Shown one piece after another: positions 17,502 through 26,892 of a stretch of 64,000 nt of DNA. Origin of the DNA: Bacteroidota bacterium (GTDB lineage: Bacteria; Bacteroidota; Bacteroidia; Cytophagales; Cyclobacteriaceae). The notes under the pieces were generated by a model that had not been told where the DNA came from, did no database searches, and saw only the letters and a program-made list of their open reading frames with translations. Position 1 is the first letter of the stretch, and each line of letters begins with the position of its first letter. The position numbers and the translations under genes were made by a program. Location of the stretch: the NCBI GenBank assembly GCA_023417785.1, contig JAEZEH010000109.1:1-64000 (forward strand). The letters run 5' to 3'.

Positions 17502-17906
17502 TCAGCTAAAACAGACCGGAGCCGGTGGATGGAATATAGCACCATTGAAACCGCCACATACGCGAAAAGCTAAAGAGGTGAAATCGTTTTGCGATGAATT
17601 AGTGTTTTTGAAATCAGGTGTTGAATCAGTAACCAAAAAAACCGGAGTGTCATCCGGGCCGGATTTGGTAAGTGGAAGCGTTGGAGGGAGTTCGGACGAA
17701 TCTGTTTTGAGCTCCGACTGTAACTGACAGGTGCCGTTGCATTCCAGCAGTGGTTTCTGGAGGTTGATGCATCTCGTCTTATAGGCCTGGAGTTGGATGT
17801 GATAATTGATAATGGGAACAATCGGTTTTATCAGTAACACACTGTATAATAGGATGAATAGTATGCTGATCCGTTGTCTCATGTGGCGGAACAATCGGTT
17901 ATTCAT
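17502..17906 (-). CDS. Small Cys-motif membrane protein linked to copper genes
   Basis: A 134-residue protein with one N-terminal helix (about 13-34), which may be a signal anchor. The motif RCINLQKPLLECNGTC follows (Cys46, Cys56, Cys60), then a disordered Ser/Thr/Pro tail ending PPAPVC. Small proteins with a C-x8-9-C-x3-C motif of this kind commonly sit upstream of copper-type TonB receptors in Bacteroidota. The molecular role is not known; copper binding by the three Cys is an inference. An in-frame ATG at 17882 is an alternative start. It heads the unit with the lipoprotein and receptor genes. Confidence 0.65.
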   Translation of the reverse strand: MNNRLFRHMRQRISILFILLYSVLLIKPIVPIINYHIQLQAYKTRCINLQKPLLECNGTCQLQSELKTDSSELPPTLPLTKSGPDDTPVFLVTDSTPDFKNTNSSQNDFTSLAFRVCGGFNGAIFHPPAPVCFS

Positions 17907-17963
17907 TGTTCTGGCGCCAATATCGCACCTCCGAGCCTGCGACCGTTATGATTCAGGTCATAG

Positions 17964-17995
17964 AAAACGGTTTGATTGCGCAATCAAACCGTTTT
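17964..17995. terminator. Perfect 32-nt palindrome, probable bidirectional terminator
   Basis: AAAACGGTTTGATTGC (17964-17979) is followed at once by its exact reverse complement (17980-17995) and one more T. As RNA it forms a long hairpin with a U-tract on either strand. It lies 69 nt after the stop of the Csp gene (18064) and upstream of the 17906 gene, so it should separate the Csp transcript from the rest of the copper block. Confidence 0.7.
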
Positions 17996-18063
17996 TACGG
18001 TATGTCCGTCGAATGAGAAAAAGACCCGCATAACAAGCCGGCCTTTTTTCGGTTGATATAAAA

Positions 18064-18402
18064 TTATGCAGCTACGCGTGCCATAGTCCGGCATTCCTGG
18101 GCGCATTCCCGGCATGCTTCGGCGCACGTCTGGCAGTGATCCATGTTGTGTTTTCCGCATTCTTCAGCGCAAGCCTCGCATATTTCGGCGCATGCGTTGC
18201 AGAAGGCCGCAGCATGCTCACCGCCAATGGCCATCAGTCTTGCGGCAGCATAACAGGCTTCGGCGCACTCGCGGTCGAGTTGGATACAGCGGGCCATCAT
18301 CGCGACATCTTTTTCACTGAGACACATGGTAGCACAGTGATTACATTCAGTTGCGCACTCCAGGCATGCGTCAATACAGGATTGATATTTTTCGTGACTC
18401 AT
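18064..18402 (-). CDS. Cys-rich four-helix-bundle copper storage protein (Csp-like)
   Basis: A 112-residue protein with 19 Cys, mostly spaced CxxC or CxxxC along helices (Cys9, 13, 16, 20, 23, 27, 39, 46, 50, 68, 71, 75, 78, 82, 90, 93, 97, 100, 104). This is the pattern of Csp copper-storage proteins, where Cys lining a four-helix bundle bind many Cu(I) ions. It has no signal peptide, so it should be the cytosolic (Csp3-like) form. His85 and His89 near the helix-3/4 turn are possible entry-site ligands. It lies upstream of the copper receptor block on the same strand but is separated by a strong terminator. Confidence 0.9.
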   Translation of the reverse strand: MSHEKYQSCIDACLECATECNHCATMCLSEKDVAMMARCIQLDRECAEACYAAARLMAIGGEHAAAFCNACAEICEACAEECGKHNMDHCQTCAEACRECAQECRTMARVAA

Positions 18403-18518
18403 TGTTTTATATATTTAGGTGGAAAATGATTTGATTGTCGTCCTGCATCATGTTTCTAAAATTATTATGCCGTACTGAACCCAATGTAGATCAGTCCGAT
18501 GCAAAACGACTAATTCGA

Positions 18519-19283
18519 TTACTCTTTGAGCGATCTCCTGTCGAATTCGCGAAACCCCAGAAAAAGAAATAATGCTGCAAACATCAGCGCTTCGGCAAAA
18601 AACACCGGAAGTCTCCATTCATACTCCCTGAAGAATGCGTATATCGGGTACGTGTATGGATGCAGGTCGGCACGGGGAAGCCGGAGTTCAAGCGTTAAAG
18701 CCGCGGCCACCAGCCACAAGCCAAAACCGATGCCAATAGGCGTAACAAAATTCCTGAACCTGATGCCCAGCCAGAACTGCAGCGCACTGATCCCCTGGAC
18801 ACAGACCAACGTCCGCAGATTGTAATGCATCAGGGTGTGCCAGTCTGGCGAGTGTGGTTTGAACCAGACGTTAGCGGCCCGACTGTCGACCAGCGTAGTA
18901 ACTACAAATAGCCAGATGTTATGCAGAATGACGAAAAGAAAGATCATTAAGAGTACCATTGCATACTTGCTGAAGAAGATCGCATACTTCTTTTGAGGAG
19001 ATGCCAATACTTGTTTCCAGGTATTGTTCCGGTATTCGATCTGCCCGAACAACGTACAGATCAGAATCGTAAACAAGGGGAGGATGACGATGTTTAATAA
19101 TTGAAAGCGTTCAGCCAGGTATGGCCCCCATGGGTTGCCTTGTGGCTTTGCATTATTGGCTTCATGAAAATAGTCAACGTAGCCCAGAAAGGGGATGAAC
19201 AGGCTTAACAAGATGAGAAGATACCAGAGTGAGGTACCTTTGGATTTTAACAATTCCGAACGGAAAGACAATAGTATGTTCAT
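18519..19283 (-). CDS. ABC-2-type transporter permease
   Basis: A 254-residue membrane protein with six hydrophobic helices. It opens with RSELLKSKGTSLWYLLILLSLFIPF, and the first loop contains ERFQLLNIVILPLFTILICTLFGQIEYRNNTWKQVLASP, typical of the lantibiotic-immunity/ABC-2 permease group. Its ATG overlaps the last base of the upstream ATPase stop (TAATG), so the two are translationally coupled. Substrate unknown; drug or peptide export is usual for the group. Confidence 0.85.
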   Translation of the reverse strand: MNILLSFRSELLKSKGTSLWYLLILLSLFIPFLGYVDYFHEANNAKPQGNPWGPYLAERFQLLNIVILPLFTILICTLFGQIEYRNNTWKQVLASPQKKYAIFFSKYAMVLLMIFLFVILHNIWLFVVTTLVDSRAANVWFKPHSPDWHTLMHYNLRTLVCVQGISALQFWLGIRFRNFVTPIGIGFGLWLVAAALTLELRLPRADLHPYTYPIYAFFREYEWRLPVFFAEALMFAALFLFLGFREFDRRSLKE

Positions 19284-20194
19284 TACTGCGCTGAGGTTAA
19301 TTGAATGAAGAGTTTTTCAAGGTCATTTTGTTCCGGCTGTAGCAGATAGATATCGATGGACCGTTCATGTAATGCCCTGCTGATTTGGGCCACCTGACTG
19401 GCGCCCTGGTAGGTTATTGCGATCCGGTCACCCGAATGATCTGGTTGAAATGTCGCCAGTACTTTCGCAGCCAGAAAGTTGTCGGAGGTGTTTATCAGAA
19501 GGCGGGTCCGGGTTTGTTGCAGAAGATGCAATTGATCCAGCGTCCCCTGGAAGAGCATTTTACCTTTGACAATTATGCCTACATGGCTTACCATTTTTTC
19601 TACCTCTGCCAGAATATGACTGGAGACGAGTATCGTAATCCCATGATCCTGATTTAGTGAGCGGATTACTTCGCGTAATTCGATAATCCCGGCGGGGTCG
19701 AGCCCGTTGGTGGGTTCATCAAGGATGAGAAGTTCCGGGTTTGGTAGCAACGCGATGGCTAGTGCAAGACGTTGTTTCATTCCGAGGGAGAAACGCTTTG
19801 TGGGTTTGTTTCCCGTGTCCGTCAGTCCGACGATTTCCAATGCTTCGCGAACACGGCTCCGGGAAGCTCCATAGATCGCGCGATACACTTCAATATTTTC
19901 CCGTGCGTTCAAATGCCCATACAGTGAAGGATTTTCAATCAGTGAGCCTGTGCGCCTCAGTATTTCCACGCGCCGCTTCCTGAGGTCTTCGCCAAATATC
20001 CGGATGTTTCCGCGGTCGGTTTGCAGCAAACCCAATAATAGTGATAAGGTTGTGGTCTTTCCGGATCCGTTGGGTCCGAGGAAGCCGTAGATGCTTCCAC
20101 GGTCGACGCTCAGGTTGATGTCGGTAAGAATCTCCGATTTATTGGAATAACCGAAATGGAGGTTATCGGTGCTTATAACAGGTTCTGTATTCAT
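19283..20194 (-). CDS. ABC transporter ATP-binding protein
   Basis: A 303-residue ABC ATPase from the ATG at 20194 (an ATG at 20203 adds three residues). Walker A is GPNGSGKTT (about 40-48), the Q-loop region is followed by ENPSLYGHLNARENI, the signature is FSLGMKQR, Walker B is LLILDEPTNGLDP and the switch His is in SSHIL. The C-terminal 70 residues resemble the regulatory tail of bacitracin/lantibiotic-type ATPases. It pairs with the downstream permease and follows the MacB-like permease gene by 10-19 nt. Confidence 0.9.
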   Translation of the reverse strand: MNTEPVISTDNLHFGYSNKSEILTDINLSVDRGSIYGFLGPNGSGKTTTLSLLLGLLQTDRGNIRIFGEDLRKRRVEILRRTGSLIENPSLYGHLNARENIEVYRAIYGASRSRVREALEIVGLTDTGNKPTKRFSLGMKQRLALAIALLPNPELLILDEPTNGLDPAGIIELREVIRSLNQDHGITILVSSHILAEVEKMVSHVGIIVKGKMLFQGTLDQLHLLQQTRTRLLINTSDNFLAAKVLATFQPDHSGDRIAITYQGASQVAQISRALHERSIDIYLLQPEQNDLEKLFIQLTSAQ

Positions 20195-20212
20195 TGTTTG
20201 CATTTATTTTTT

Positions 20213-22600
20213 TTATTCTGAACGCAAGTTTTTTACCGGATTGGCAAGGGCTGCTTTCGATGTATGGAACGCGACGGTAGCCAGCGTAATCATAAACATC
20301 CCGATGGCCGCGACAATGAACACTGGGAACTCAGCGTCTAAACTGATTCGGTAAGCGAATTGCTCAAGCCAATTATTCATTAGCATATAGGTAGCCGGCG
20401 AAGCGATGCAAATCCCTATAAGTACAAGCACGACAAGTTCTTTGGAAAGAAGAAAAACCAGACGCAATGTTCCGGCACCGCTCACTTTGCGGATACTGAT
20501 TTCTTTGGCGCGTTGTTCGGTCGTGAGTGCGGTGAGGGTAAGCAAGCCCATACAGGAGATGAAGATGCTGACAACCGCAAAAATCATAAGCACGGCACTT
20601 TTGCGACGATCCCCGTCGTACTGTTCTTTTACTGCCTGACCCAGGAACCGATATTCGAATGGCTTGTCGGGAAACATCGTTTGCTAGGATTTTTCAATAT
20701 GTGACAGGGAACCCTGAAGACGGGATCCATTGATGCGAACAAAGGAGTAGTAGTTTGATTTGTTGAGGAGAATAACAACCGGTTCGATTTCATTGTACAG
20801 GGAGTTCTGGTGGTAGTCGTGGATCACGCCAACGACTTCGCGCGGTGGTCTGCCCTCCGTCTGGAAGCGTTTACCGACTGGCTCGGCCCAGTTCATTTTT
20901 TTGACCATTGCCTCGTTTACCAGCACAGCCTGCAGTGTATCCGACAATATGTCCCTGCTGAAGTTTCGCCCGGAAACTATCTTCATTCCGAGGGATTCGA
21001 CAAAATCATAGTCCGCCATAAACCAGTCTGTACTCCTTTCGCGCATGTTGCCCTCGTTGTCTTCCACCTGGACCACCGCTTTCCGTACATTTTCCCCGGG
21101 ACTTGTGCTAGCTGTGGAAAATGAGCAGACATCCGGATGCTGCAATATGTTTGACCGAAGTACAGGCAGTGCTCTCCGCATTTCAGGGTCGTCGATGGCA
21201 ATTCGAACAACATGCTCCTTGTTGAATCCAAGGTCACGATCCTGCATAAACCTGAGTTGGTCGACCACAACAATGGTAGCGACTAACACTGCGAACGACA
21301 ACGAAAACTGAATGAGGATCAGCCCTCGCCGAACGGGTCCGATGCCGACAGGACCAGGCAACTTGTCTTTGAGTACCTGCTGCGGATTGAATCCCGCGAG
21401 ATACAGAGCCGGGTAGGCACCGCCGAGTGAGCCCATAACAAGGAAGATTACGCCCAATGCTATCGCAACATGAGCGCTTAAAAGATCGGAGATATTAAGG
21501 TTTTTGTCCACAACGAAGTTGAATGCAGGTAACAACAGGATCAGGAGAATGACGCTCAAGAATATTGAGATCAATACCAGAAACGCGGCCTCTGCCATGA
21601 ACTGGGTGACGAGGTGTGCCTTTGATGATCCCATAACTTTTCTGATGCCGACTTCTTTTAAGCGTTTTAGCGAACGGGCCGTGGTCAGGTTAATATAATT
21701 GATTGACGAAATAAGCAGGATGAAGACCGCTACCGCTGCGAGTACATAGATATACGTAATATCCCCGCCGGCCTCTTCTTCATCCTGTATTTTGGAATAT
21801 AAATGAATGTCTGTAATCCGCTGCAAATGATACCTCAGGCGAATGCCTTTGCTTTCGAAAATCGGATCAACGTGCGTGGCAACGATCTCATCAAGCATTG
21901 GCTTGAAATCGTCTGGGTTATACCCATCCGGAAGCTGGATATATGTCGAAACCATGAGGCGGCCCCAATTGGTCTGTTGCCGAAACACTGGTAAGGAACT
22001 CACACTCATCAGGGCATCAAAATGAAAATGTGAATTCTGCGGCACATCTTTTATCACGCCGGTTACTTTGTAGTCTTCACCACGATCGATAAACGTGATG
22101 CTCCCACCGATAGGAGCGGGGGAATTAAAATACTTAAGCGCCATGGATTCAGTTAACACAATTGAAAACGGCTCATCCAGCGCGGTGCTGGCGTCGCCGT
22201 GAAGAAATGTATAAGAGAACATTTCGAAAACTGTTGAGTCGGTGTAATAAAACCGCTCTTCGTAAAACTGCTTATCCTTTTGCCGGTACAATTCCCGGCC
22301 ACTGGAGAAAAAACGTACTGCGTTTTCGACTAAGGCGTAGGTTTTTGTGATCTCTTCCGCCAGCGGGATTTGAACCATCGGACGCATATACTCATCGTCT
22401 GACTCGATCGCATGTGTGATAATCCTGTAAATGTTACCGGCGTTACGGTGATATTGATCGTAGCTGGTTTCGTTTACGATGTACACCAACAGGAACAAAG
22501 AACAAGTAATTCCAAGAGCAAGCCCAAGCAGATTCACTGTGGCATACCCTTTCTCGCGTTGAATGTGTCTGATTGCGGATATAACTAAGTTCCTGATCAT
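20213..22600 (-). pseudogene. MacB/FtsX-like ABC permease with one in-frame amber codon
   Basis: From ATG 22600 the frame reads as a normal 795-codon FtsX-family permease. It has a MacB-like periplasmic domain after the first helix (MIRNLVISAIRHIQREKGYATVNLLGLALGI), a three-helix core with RLKEVGIRKVMGSSKAHL, and the second half with EQRAKEISIRKVSGAGTLRL. It is broken by a TAG at 20684-20686 (codon 639, in SHIEKS*QTMFPDKPFEYRF). Both sides lie in the same frame, and related proteins have Trp at this place, so a single TGG-to-TAG change explains it. The fragments would be 638 and 155 residues; only the intact protein has all helices. A sequencing error or suppression cannot be excluded. Confidence 0.8.
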
Positions 22601-22848
22601 GATTATTTTGTTAAAGGCACAAGAATAGCCCGCACAGTAGTCCAATTAAATTTTATGTGACGGATACCCTGAATTATGTGACTACATAGTTGCCAATAGA
22701 TTTTTAGCCGATGTTCGATGCGTTTGTTCCGTGTCGTTTACCGGATTCTTCTTTTCGTTCTTTATCCATCCCGGGATTTCCGGAATTCGTCACATTTTTT
22801 GTGAATTGGGTCTTGGTAGTGGTACCATTGTGATCAAAAAAAGTACTT

Positions 22849-24234
22849 GTGAGAGAATTGAATTTCGGTATCAAGCCATTGAGCAAAATTGAGTTTTGGC
22901 TCGCGTCCTTTATTTGCGGGTTAATGATCTTTGTGGTAATTGACGAAGGGAATATTCTTGCGCCGATGACCTGGTTTTTTGGGACGCTGCAGGTTGTTAC
23001 TGTCTACGTTTCTGTATTGATACTGAACTTCGTCGTCGTACCTGGCTTTCTGAACAGAACTTCGATTATACTGGGCGTTGTGCTCATAGGTGCATGTTTT
23101 TTCGGCGTTGGGCTTGTGTTTGGAAGTTTCGATTTCGGGGTTCCAGTCATTTTGATTTTTGCCCTGTACTCCGTCCTTAAGTATGGAGGCCTTTATCTGT
23201 GGATTAATTCAGAGGCTATCCGGCAGAAGTACCGTTTTCTCGCCCCGGGTACCCTCCTTGCTTTCGTTGCCTGGCTGATAAGCATGGTTTTGTTTGTCGC
23301 CGGAGAAGCCGACCCTGAAATGACCGCCATATGGTTGACGCTGATCCCCTGCGGGATAATTCTCTATACGCTTTCCTTTTATTCGTTGATTCCCCGCGCT
23401 TACACGAAGCCGAGACCGCTGCTCCGCTACTTTGTAAGCGTTATTCTGGTTTTGCTTGTGGCATCATTTCCTGTAGCACTGGTTGCTGAAGCAGTAATGG
23501 AAAACAATGATCCGCCAGAAGCGATCGCGTTGGTCAATTTTTTTGTTCAATTATTCGTGGTGGCTCCATTTTCCTGGGTAGTTTTCAAACGATACCAACA
23601 ACGTGACGAGGAGGTGACTAACCTTCAGAAGGAACTGGGGCGCAGCGCGGCAAGCATTGATTTTCTTCGATCGCAAATCAATCCCCATTTTTTATTCAAT
23701 GCACTCAATACGTTATATGGTACAGCCATACAAGAAAAAGCTGACCGGACAAGTGAAGCAATACAGAAGCTGGGGGATATGATGCGGTTTATGCTTCACG
23801 AAAATCTTCAGGAGAAAATCTCCCTGAATCGTGAGATCGCGTATCTGGAGAATTATGTTGCTCTGCAGAGACTCAGGACTGACAATGTTCCGAATATTGA
23901 AATTACATCGCAGATCGGGACAGTGATTTCAAAATATCAGATTTCACCAATGCTATTGATTCCGTTCGTGGAGAACGCCTTCAAACATGGGATCAGTTTC
24001 CGCGAGCCGTCGTACATCCGGATTTTTCTTGAGGTGCAGGGTAACACGCTCAATTTTGATGTGCATAACAGCCGGCACCTTTCGCAGGAGAATGATCCGG
24101 AAAAAGACAAAAGCGGAATCGGTCTGCCGAACGTGCGGCAACGGCTTGCCCTGTTGTACCCTGATGGCCACGAATTAACGATTCGTGAAACAGGTAAAGA
24201 CTTTTTTGTTCATCTTAGTATTAGGTTGTCCTGA
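22849..24234 (+). CDS. LytS/YehU-type sensor histidine kinase
   Basis: A 461-residue kinase starting at GTG 22849; an in-frame TGA at 22831 rules out a longer N-terminus. The first 240 residues are seven or so membrane helices. The kinase core follows: phospho-acceptor His280 in NPHFLFNALN, then MMRFMLHE, the N-box ENAFKHGIS, and the G-box KSGIGLPNVRQRLALLYP. This is the His_kinase/HATPase arrangement of LytS-like kinases. The LytTR response regulator starts 16 nt later, and the divergent ABC exporter genes are likely targets (inference from position). Confidence 0.9.
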   Translation: MRELNFGIKPLSKIEFWLASFICGLMIFVVIDEGNILAPMTWFFGTLQVVTVYVSVLILNFVVVPGFLNRTSIILGVVLIGACFFGVGLVFGSFDFGVPVILIFALYSVLKYGGLYLWINSEAIRQKYRFLAPGTLLAFVAWLISMVLFVAGEADPEMTAIWLTLIPCGIILYTLSFYSLIPRAYTKPRPLLRYFVSVILVLLVASFPVALVAEAVMENNDPPEAIALVNFFVQLFVVAPFSWVVFKRYQQRDEEVTNLQKELGRSAASIDFLRSQINPHFLFNALNTLYGTAIQEKADRTSEAIQKLGDMMRFMLHENLQEKISLNREIAYLENYVALQRLRTDNVPNIEITSQIGTVISKYQISPMLLIPFVENAFKHGISFREPSYIRIFLEVQGNTLNFDVHNSRHLSQENDPEKDKSGIGLPNVRQRLALLYPDGHELTIRETGKDFFVHLSIRLS

Positions 24235-24250
24235 TTTTGAATTTTGTTTA

Positions 24251-24931
24251 ATGAAAGCAATAGCCGTAGACGATGAACCGATGGCCCTCGAAGTTATCAA
24301 AGCGCACGCTGCACGTGTACCGTATCTTCAACTTGAGGCCGTATTCACCGACGCGTTCAAAGCTCTTGAATATCTCCAGCATGAACCAGTGGATCTGCTT
24401 TTCCTTGACATCAAAATGCCCGATATCTCAGGGATCGATTTTTTCAATAGCTTAAGCCGAAAGCCGCTGGTAATTTTTACGACGGCGTACTCCGAGCACG
24501 CCGTGACCTCATTTGAAATGGATGCGGTCGACTATCTTCTGAAACCATTTTCCCTGGCACGGTTTGTAAAAGGATGCAACAAGGCGTACGACCTGTTTAA
24601 TTATAGGAACACTGCGGGGGATGCGGATCATTTGTTTCTCAAGACGGGTTACGATCAGGTAAAGGTGGTGTTTGATGAAATCCTTTTCATCGAGGCGTCC
24701 GGAAATTATGTTACGTTCGTATTGCGTGATCGTAAGATCCTTTCCCGAAGTACTTTCTCTGAGGCAGTAAGCTTACTGCCCCCGGAGCGTTTTGTCCGTG
24801 TTCACCGGTCGTTCCTTGTTGCGCGGAGTCACATCGAAAAGGTGGAGCGGCATCAGGTTACCGTTGGCGGTAACAAGATCCCCGTAAGCGACGGGTACAT
24901 GCCGAATCTGGCCTCATTATTCAGGAAATAA
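24251..24931 (+). CDS. LytTR-family response regulator
   Basis: Start placed at 24251 (MKAIAVDDEP), 16 nt after the kinase stop; an upstream in-frame ATG at 24185 lies inside the kinase gene and adds no receiver sequence. Of 226 residues, 1-118 are a receiver domain with the acidic pocket VDDE, phospho-acceptor Asp53 (FLDIKMPD) and KPF. Residues 130-226 form a LytTR DNA-binding domain (LFLKTGYDQVKVVFDEILFIEASGNYV, RVHRSFLVARSHIE). With the upstream kinase it makes a two-component pair. Confidence 0.92.
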   Translation: MKAIAVDDEPMALEVIKAHAARVPYLQLEAVFTDAFKALEYLQHEPVDLLFLDIKMPDISGIDFFNSLSRKPLVIFTTAYSEHAVTSFEMDAVDYLLKPFSLARFVKGCNKAYDLFNYRNTAGDADHLFLKTGYDQVKVVFDEILFIEASGNYVTFVLRDRKILSRSTFSEAVSLLPPERFVRVHRSFLVARSHIEKVERHQVTVGGNKIPVSDGYMPNLASLFRK

Positions 24932-25064
24932 TCCGGTAATCATCCTGACATTGTCTGCCAATGTTAAGTAAATGTTAACAAGTTTATTATTAGGTTAAAT
25001 TAAGCCAGTGTTACTGCTATGTTAATAGAAAACGTCTTGATTTGCAGAAAAATCAAACGGAAGA

Positions 25065-26231
25065 ATGAGGCCTATATCGAATGCCCTGCTTTTCACGGCC
25101 TTCTTTTTTATCACAGGGGGTGCAATTGGCCAGGATAAAACAAAAAACAAGTTCGGAAAGGGAATTACGATCGCGGCGCAGGATTCATCCTTCAGCATGA
25201 AGTTCAGTACGCGTATTCAGACCCTATACGAAGGCCAGTACAACACGGCTACGGGTGATTATTCCGACAGGATGCAGATCAGGCGTGCCCGTCTTAAGTT
25301 CGATGGTTTTGTTTATGATCCGTCTTTCGAATACAAGATTGAGCTGGCTGTGGCAAATTCGGATATCACCTCGGGTTCTATTCCTCAGTCGGGTAACACT
25401 GCCAATTTTGTCCTCGATGCTGTCGTGAAATGGAATTTCTATAAAAGATGGAGTGTTTGGTTTGGTCAGACTAAACTTCCGGGGAACCGTGAGCGGGTAA
25501 TTTCCTCCCAGAATTTACAATTTGTAGATCGAAGTCTTGTAAACGCGCGGTTCAATCTGGACCGCGATGCCGGCTTACAATTCCATTATAATGCGCCGAG
25601 GATAAATCTCGTTGGAGCTGTTTCCATGGGTGAGGGGCGAAACATGATTGTAGAAAACGTCGGGGGTTATAATTATACTCTCCGCGGCGAGTACCTTCCA
25701 TTCGGACAGTTCAAAAAGAAAGGCGATTACATAAGCGCTGACCTTGAGCGTGAGGAAACCCCCAAACTATCAGTAGGCGTTACCTATGATTTCAATGATG
25801 AAGCGAGTCGCGAAAGAGGTCAGCTTGGCGATTTCCTGAATGTGCAGCGCGATTTGTCTACGTTGTTTATTGATTCTCATTTCAAGTACCGGGGTTTTTC
25901 CTCTTTGATTGAGTATGCTCATCGGGAGACGCCTGACGGACCCGTCATCTTAAATGAAGGGGGCGACATCGAAAGTGTTTTCTACACAGGCAGAGGTATT
26001 TCCATACAAGGGGGGTATCTATTTGAAAGCAATTTTGAAATTGCAGCACGATTTACGGATATAGATCCCGAGGAAATAACGCGTCGCAACGATCACACCC
26101 AGTATACCCTTGGTGTCTCCAGGTATTTTGTGAATCATAGCCTTAAAATTCAGAGCGACGTCTCTCTTACGCAGGAAGCAGGAGAGGCTGATACATGGAC
26201 GTACCGTTTCCAGGTTGAAGTAGCGTTCTGA
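25065..26231 (+). CDS. Phosphate-selective porin O/P-like outer-membrane porin
   Basis: A 388-residue barrel with a signal peptide (cleavage near GGAIGQ). It has the OprO/OprP-like start FSMKFSTRIQTLYEGQY, the RMQIRRARLKFDGFVYDPSFEYKIEL segment, and KWNFYKRWSVWFGQTKLPGNRERV, followed by many amphipathic strands and a terminal FQVEVAF. The family forms anion or phosphate channels, though many Bacteroidota members have unknown cargo. It follows the two-component genes by 133 nt and precedes two TetR regulators and the efflux operon; its own regulation is not visible. Confidence 0.85.
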   Translation: MRPISNALLFTAFFFITGGAIGQDKTKNKFGKGITIAAQDSSFSMKFSTRIQTLYEGQYNTATGDYSDRMQIRRARLKFDGFVYDPSFEYKIELAVANSDITSGSIPQSGNTANFVLDAVVKWNFYKRWSVWFGQTKLPGNRERVISSQNLQFVDRSLVNARFNLDRDAGLQFHYNAPRINLVGAVSMGEGRNMIVENVGGYNYTLRGEYLPFGQFKKKGDYISADLEREETPKLSVGVTYDFNDEASRERGQLGDFLNVQRDLSTLFIDSHFKYRGFSSLIEYAHRETPDGPVILNEGGDIESVFYTGRGISIQGGYLFESNFEIAARFTDIDPEEITRRNDHTQYTLGVSRYFVNHSLKIQSDVSLTQEAGEADTWTYRFQVEVAF

Positions 26232-26272
26232 TGTACGGTGGCTAATGATAGCACGAGGTCGTTTTCCGGGAT

Positions 26273-26290
26273 TTTTGTAGTATTACAAAA
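26273..26290. promoter_or_regulatory. Inverted repeat before TetR gene 1, candidate operator
   Basis: TTTTGTA (26273-26279) and TACAAAA (26284-26290) form a perfect 7-bp inverted repeat with a 4-nt spacer ending 2 nt before the ATG at 26293. The position fits an autoregulatory TetR operator. No binding evidence. Confidence 0.45.
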
Positions 26291-26292
26291 TC

Positions 26293-26892
26293 ATGGACGA
26301 TTCGAAAATTGAGATTATACTTGACGCGGCCCGAAAACGCTTCGCTCACTATGGTTTATCGAAGACTACCATGACGGAGATTGCCAATGACGTGGGTATG
26401 TCAAAGGCTGCATTATACTATTATTTTACCGACAAGGACACGTTGTTTATCGCGGTCTTGGAAAAGGATATCGCTGGGTTTGAAAACGCAGTCCAAAACC
26501 TTCTCGATAAGCCCACCAAAGCGTCATATAAGCTCAAGAAGTACGCTGCTATTCGCAGCGAGTTCTTTCATACGTTTCTGAACCTTGCCAAGCTCGAAAG
26601 CGCAAATATTGCCGACCTGGTGAAGCCCCTTTATAATGAGCTGAAAACCACCTTGCTGGATCGCGAGAAGGTCATGGTGCGCAAGATTTTCGAAACAGGG
26701 GTAAAAAGCAGTGAATTTAATCGGTTCCCGTTAGACGCGTACGCGGATGTTTTTATTATGGGGATGGTCGGTTTGCGGGCCTCCCTGTTTACCTTAAACC
26801 TCGTTTCCGGTAAAGAAGCCAAATCAGAGCTGGACCAGAAAGCAGCACTTTTTACTGAAATTTTTCTGAAGGCCATCCGACGTTCTTCCTGA
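26293..26892 (+). CDS. TetR/AcrR-family transcriptional regulator 1
   Basis: A 199-residue regulator. The N-terminal HTH is classical (ARKRFAHYGLSKTTMTEIANDVGMSKAALYYYFTDKDTLF, residues 13-53). The helical ligand-binding C-terminal domain has no motif that identifies the inducer. It is followed after 181 nt by a second TetR gene and the TolC/RND operon, and it may regulate that operon or the upstream porin. Confidence 0.9.
   Translation: MDDSKIEIILDAARKRFAHYGLSKTTMTEIANDVGMSKAALYYYFTDKDTLFIAVLEKDIAGFENAVQNLLDKPTKASYKLKKYAAIRSEFFHTFLNLAKLESANIADLVKPLYNELKTTLLDREKVMVRKIFETGVKSSEFNRFPLDAYADVFIMGMVGLRASLFTLNLVSGKEAKSELDQKAALFTEIFLKAIRRSS

Noticed and set aside
17964..17995. Phage attachment or recombination site
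   Set aside because: There is no integrase, duplicated site or tRNA nearby; a terminator explains the palindrome.
20213..20677. Separate 155-residue FtsX gene downstream of the MacB-like permease
   Set aside because: It is in the same frame as the upstream permease and begins right after the amber codon, so it is the C-terminal part of one interrupted gene.
20677..20690. Frameshift as the cause of the permease break
   Set aside because: The reading frame does not change across the stop; a single amber codon explains it.
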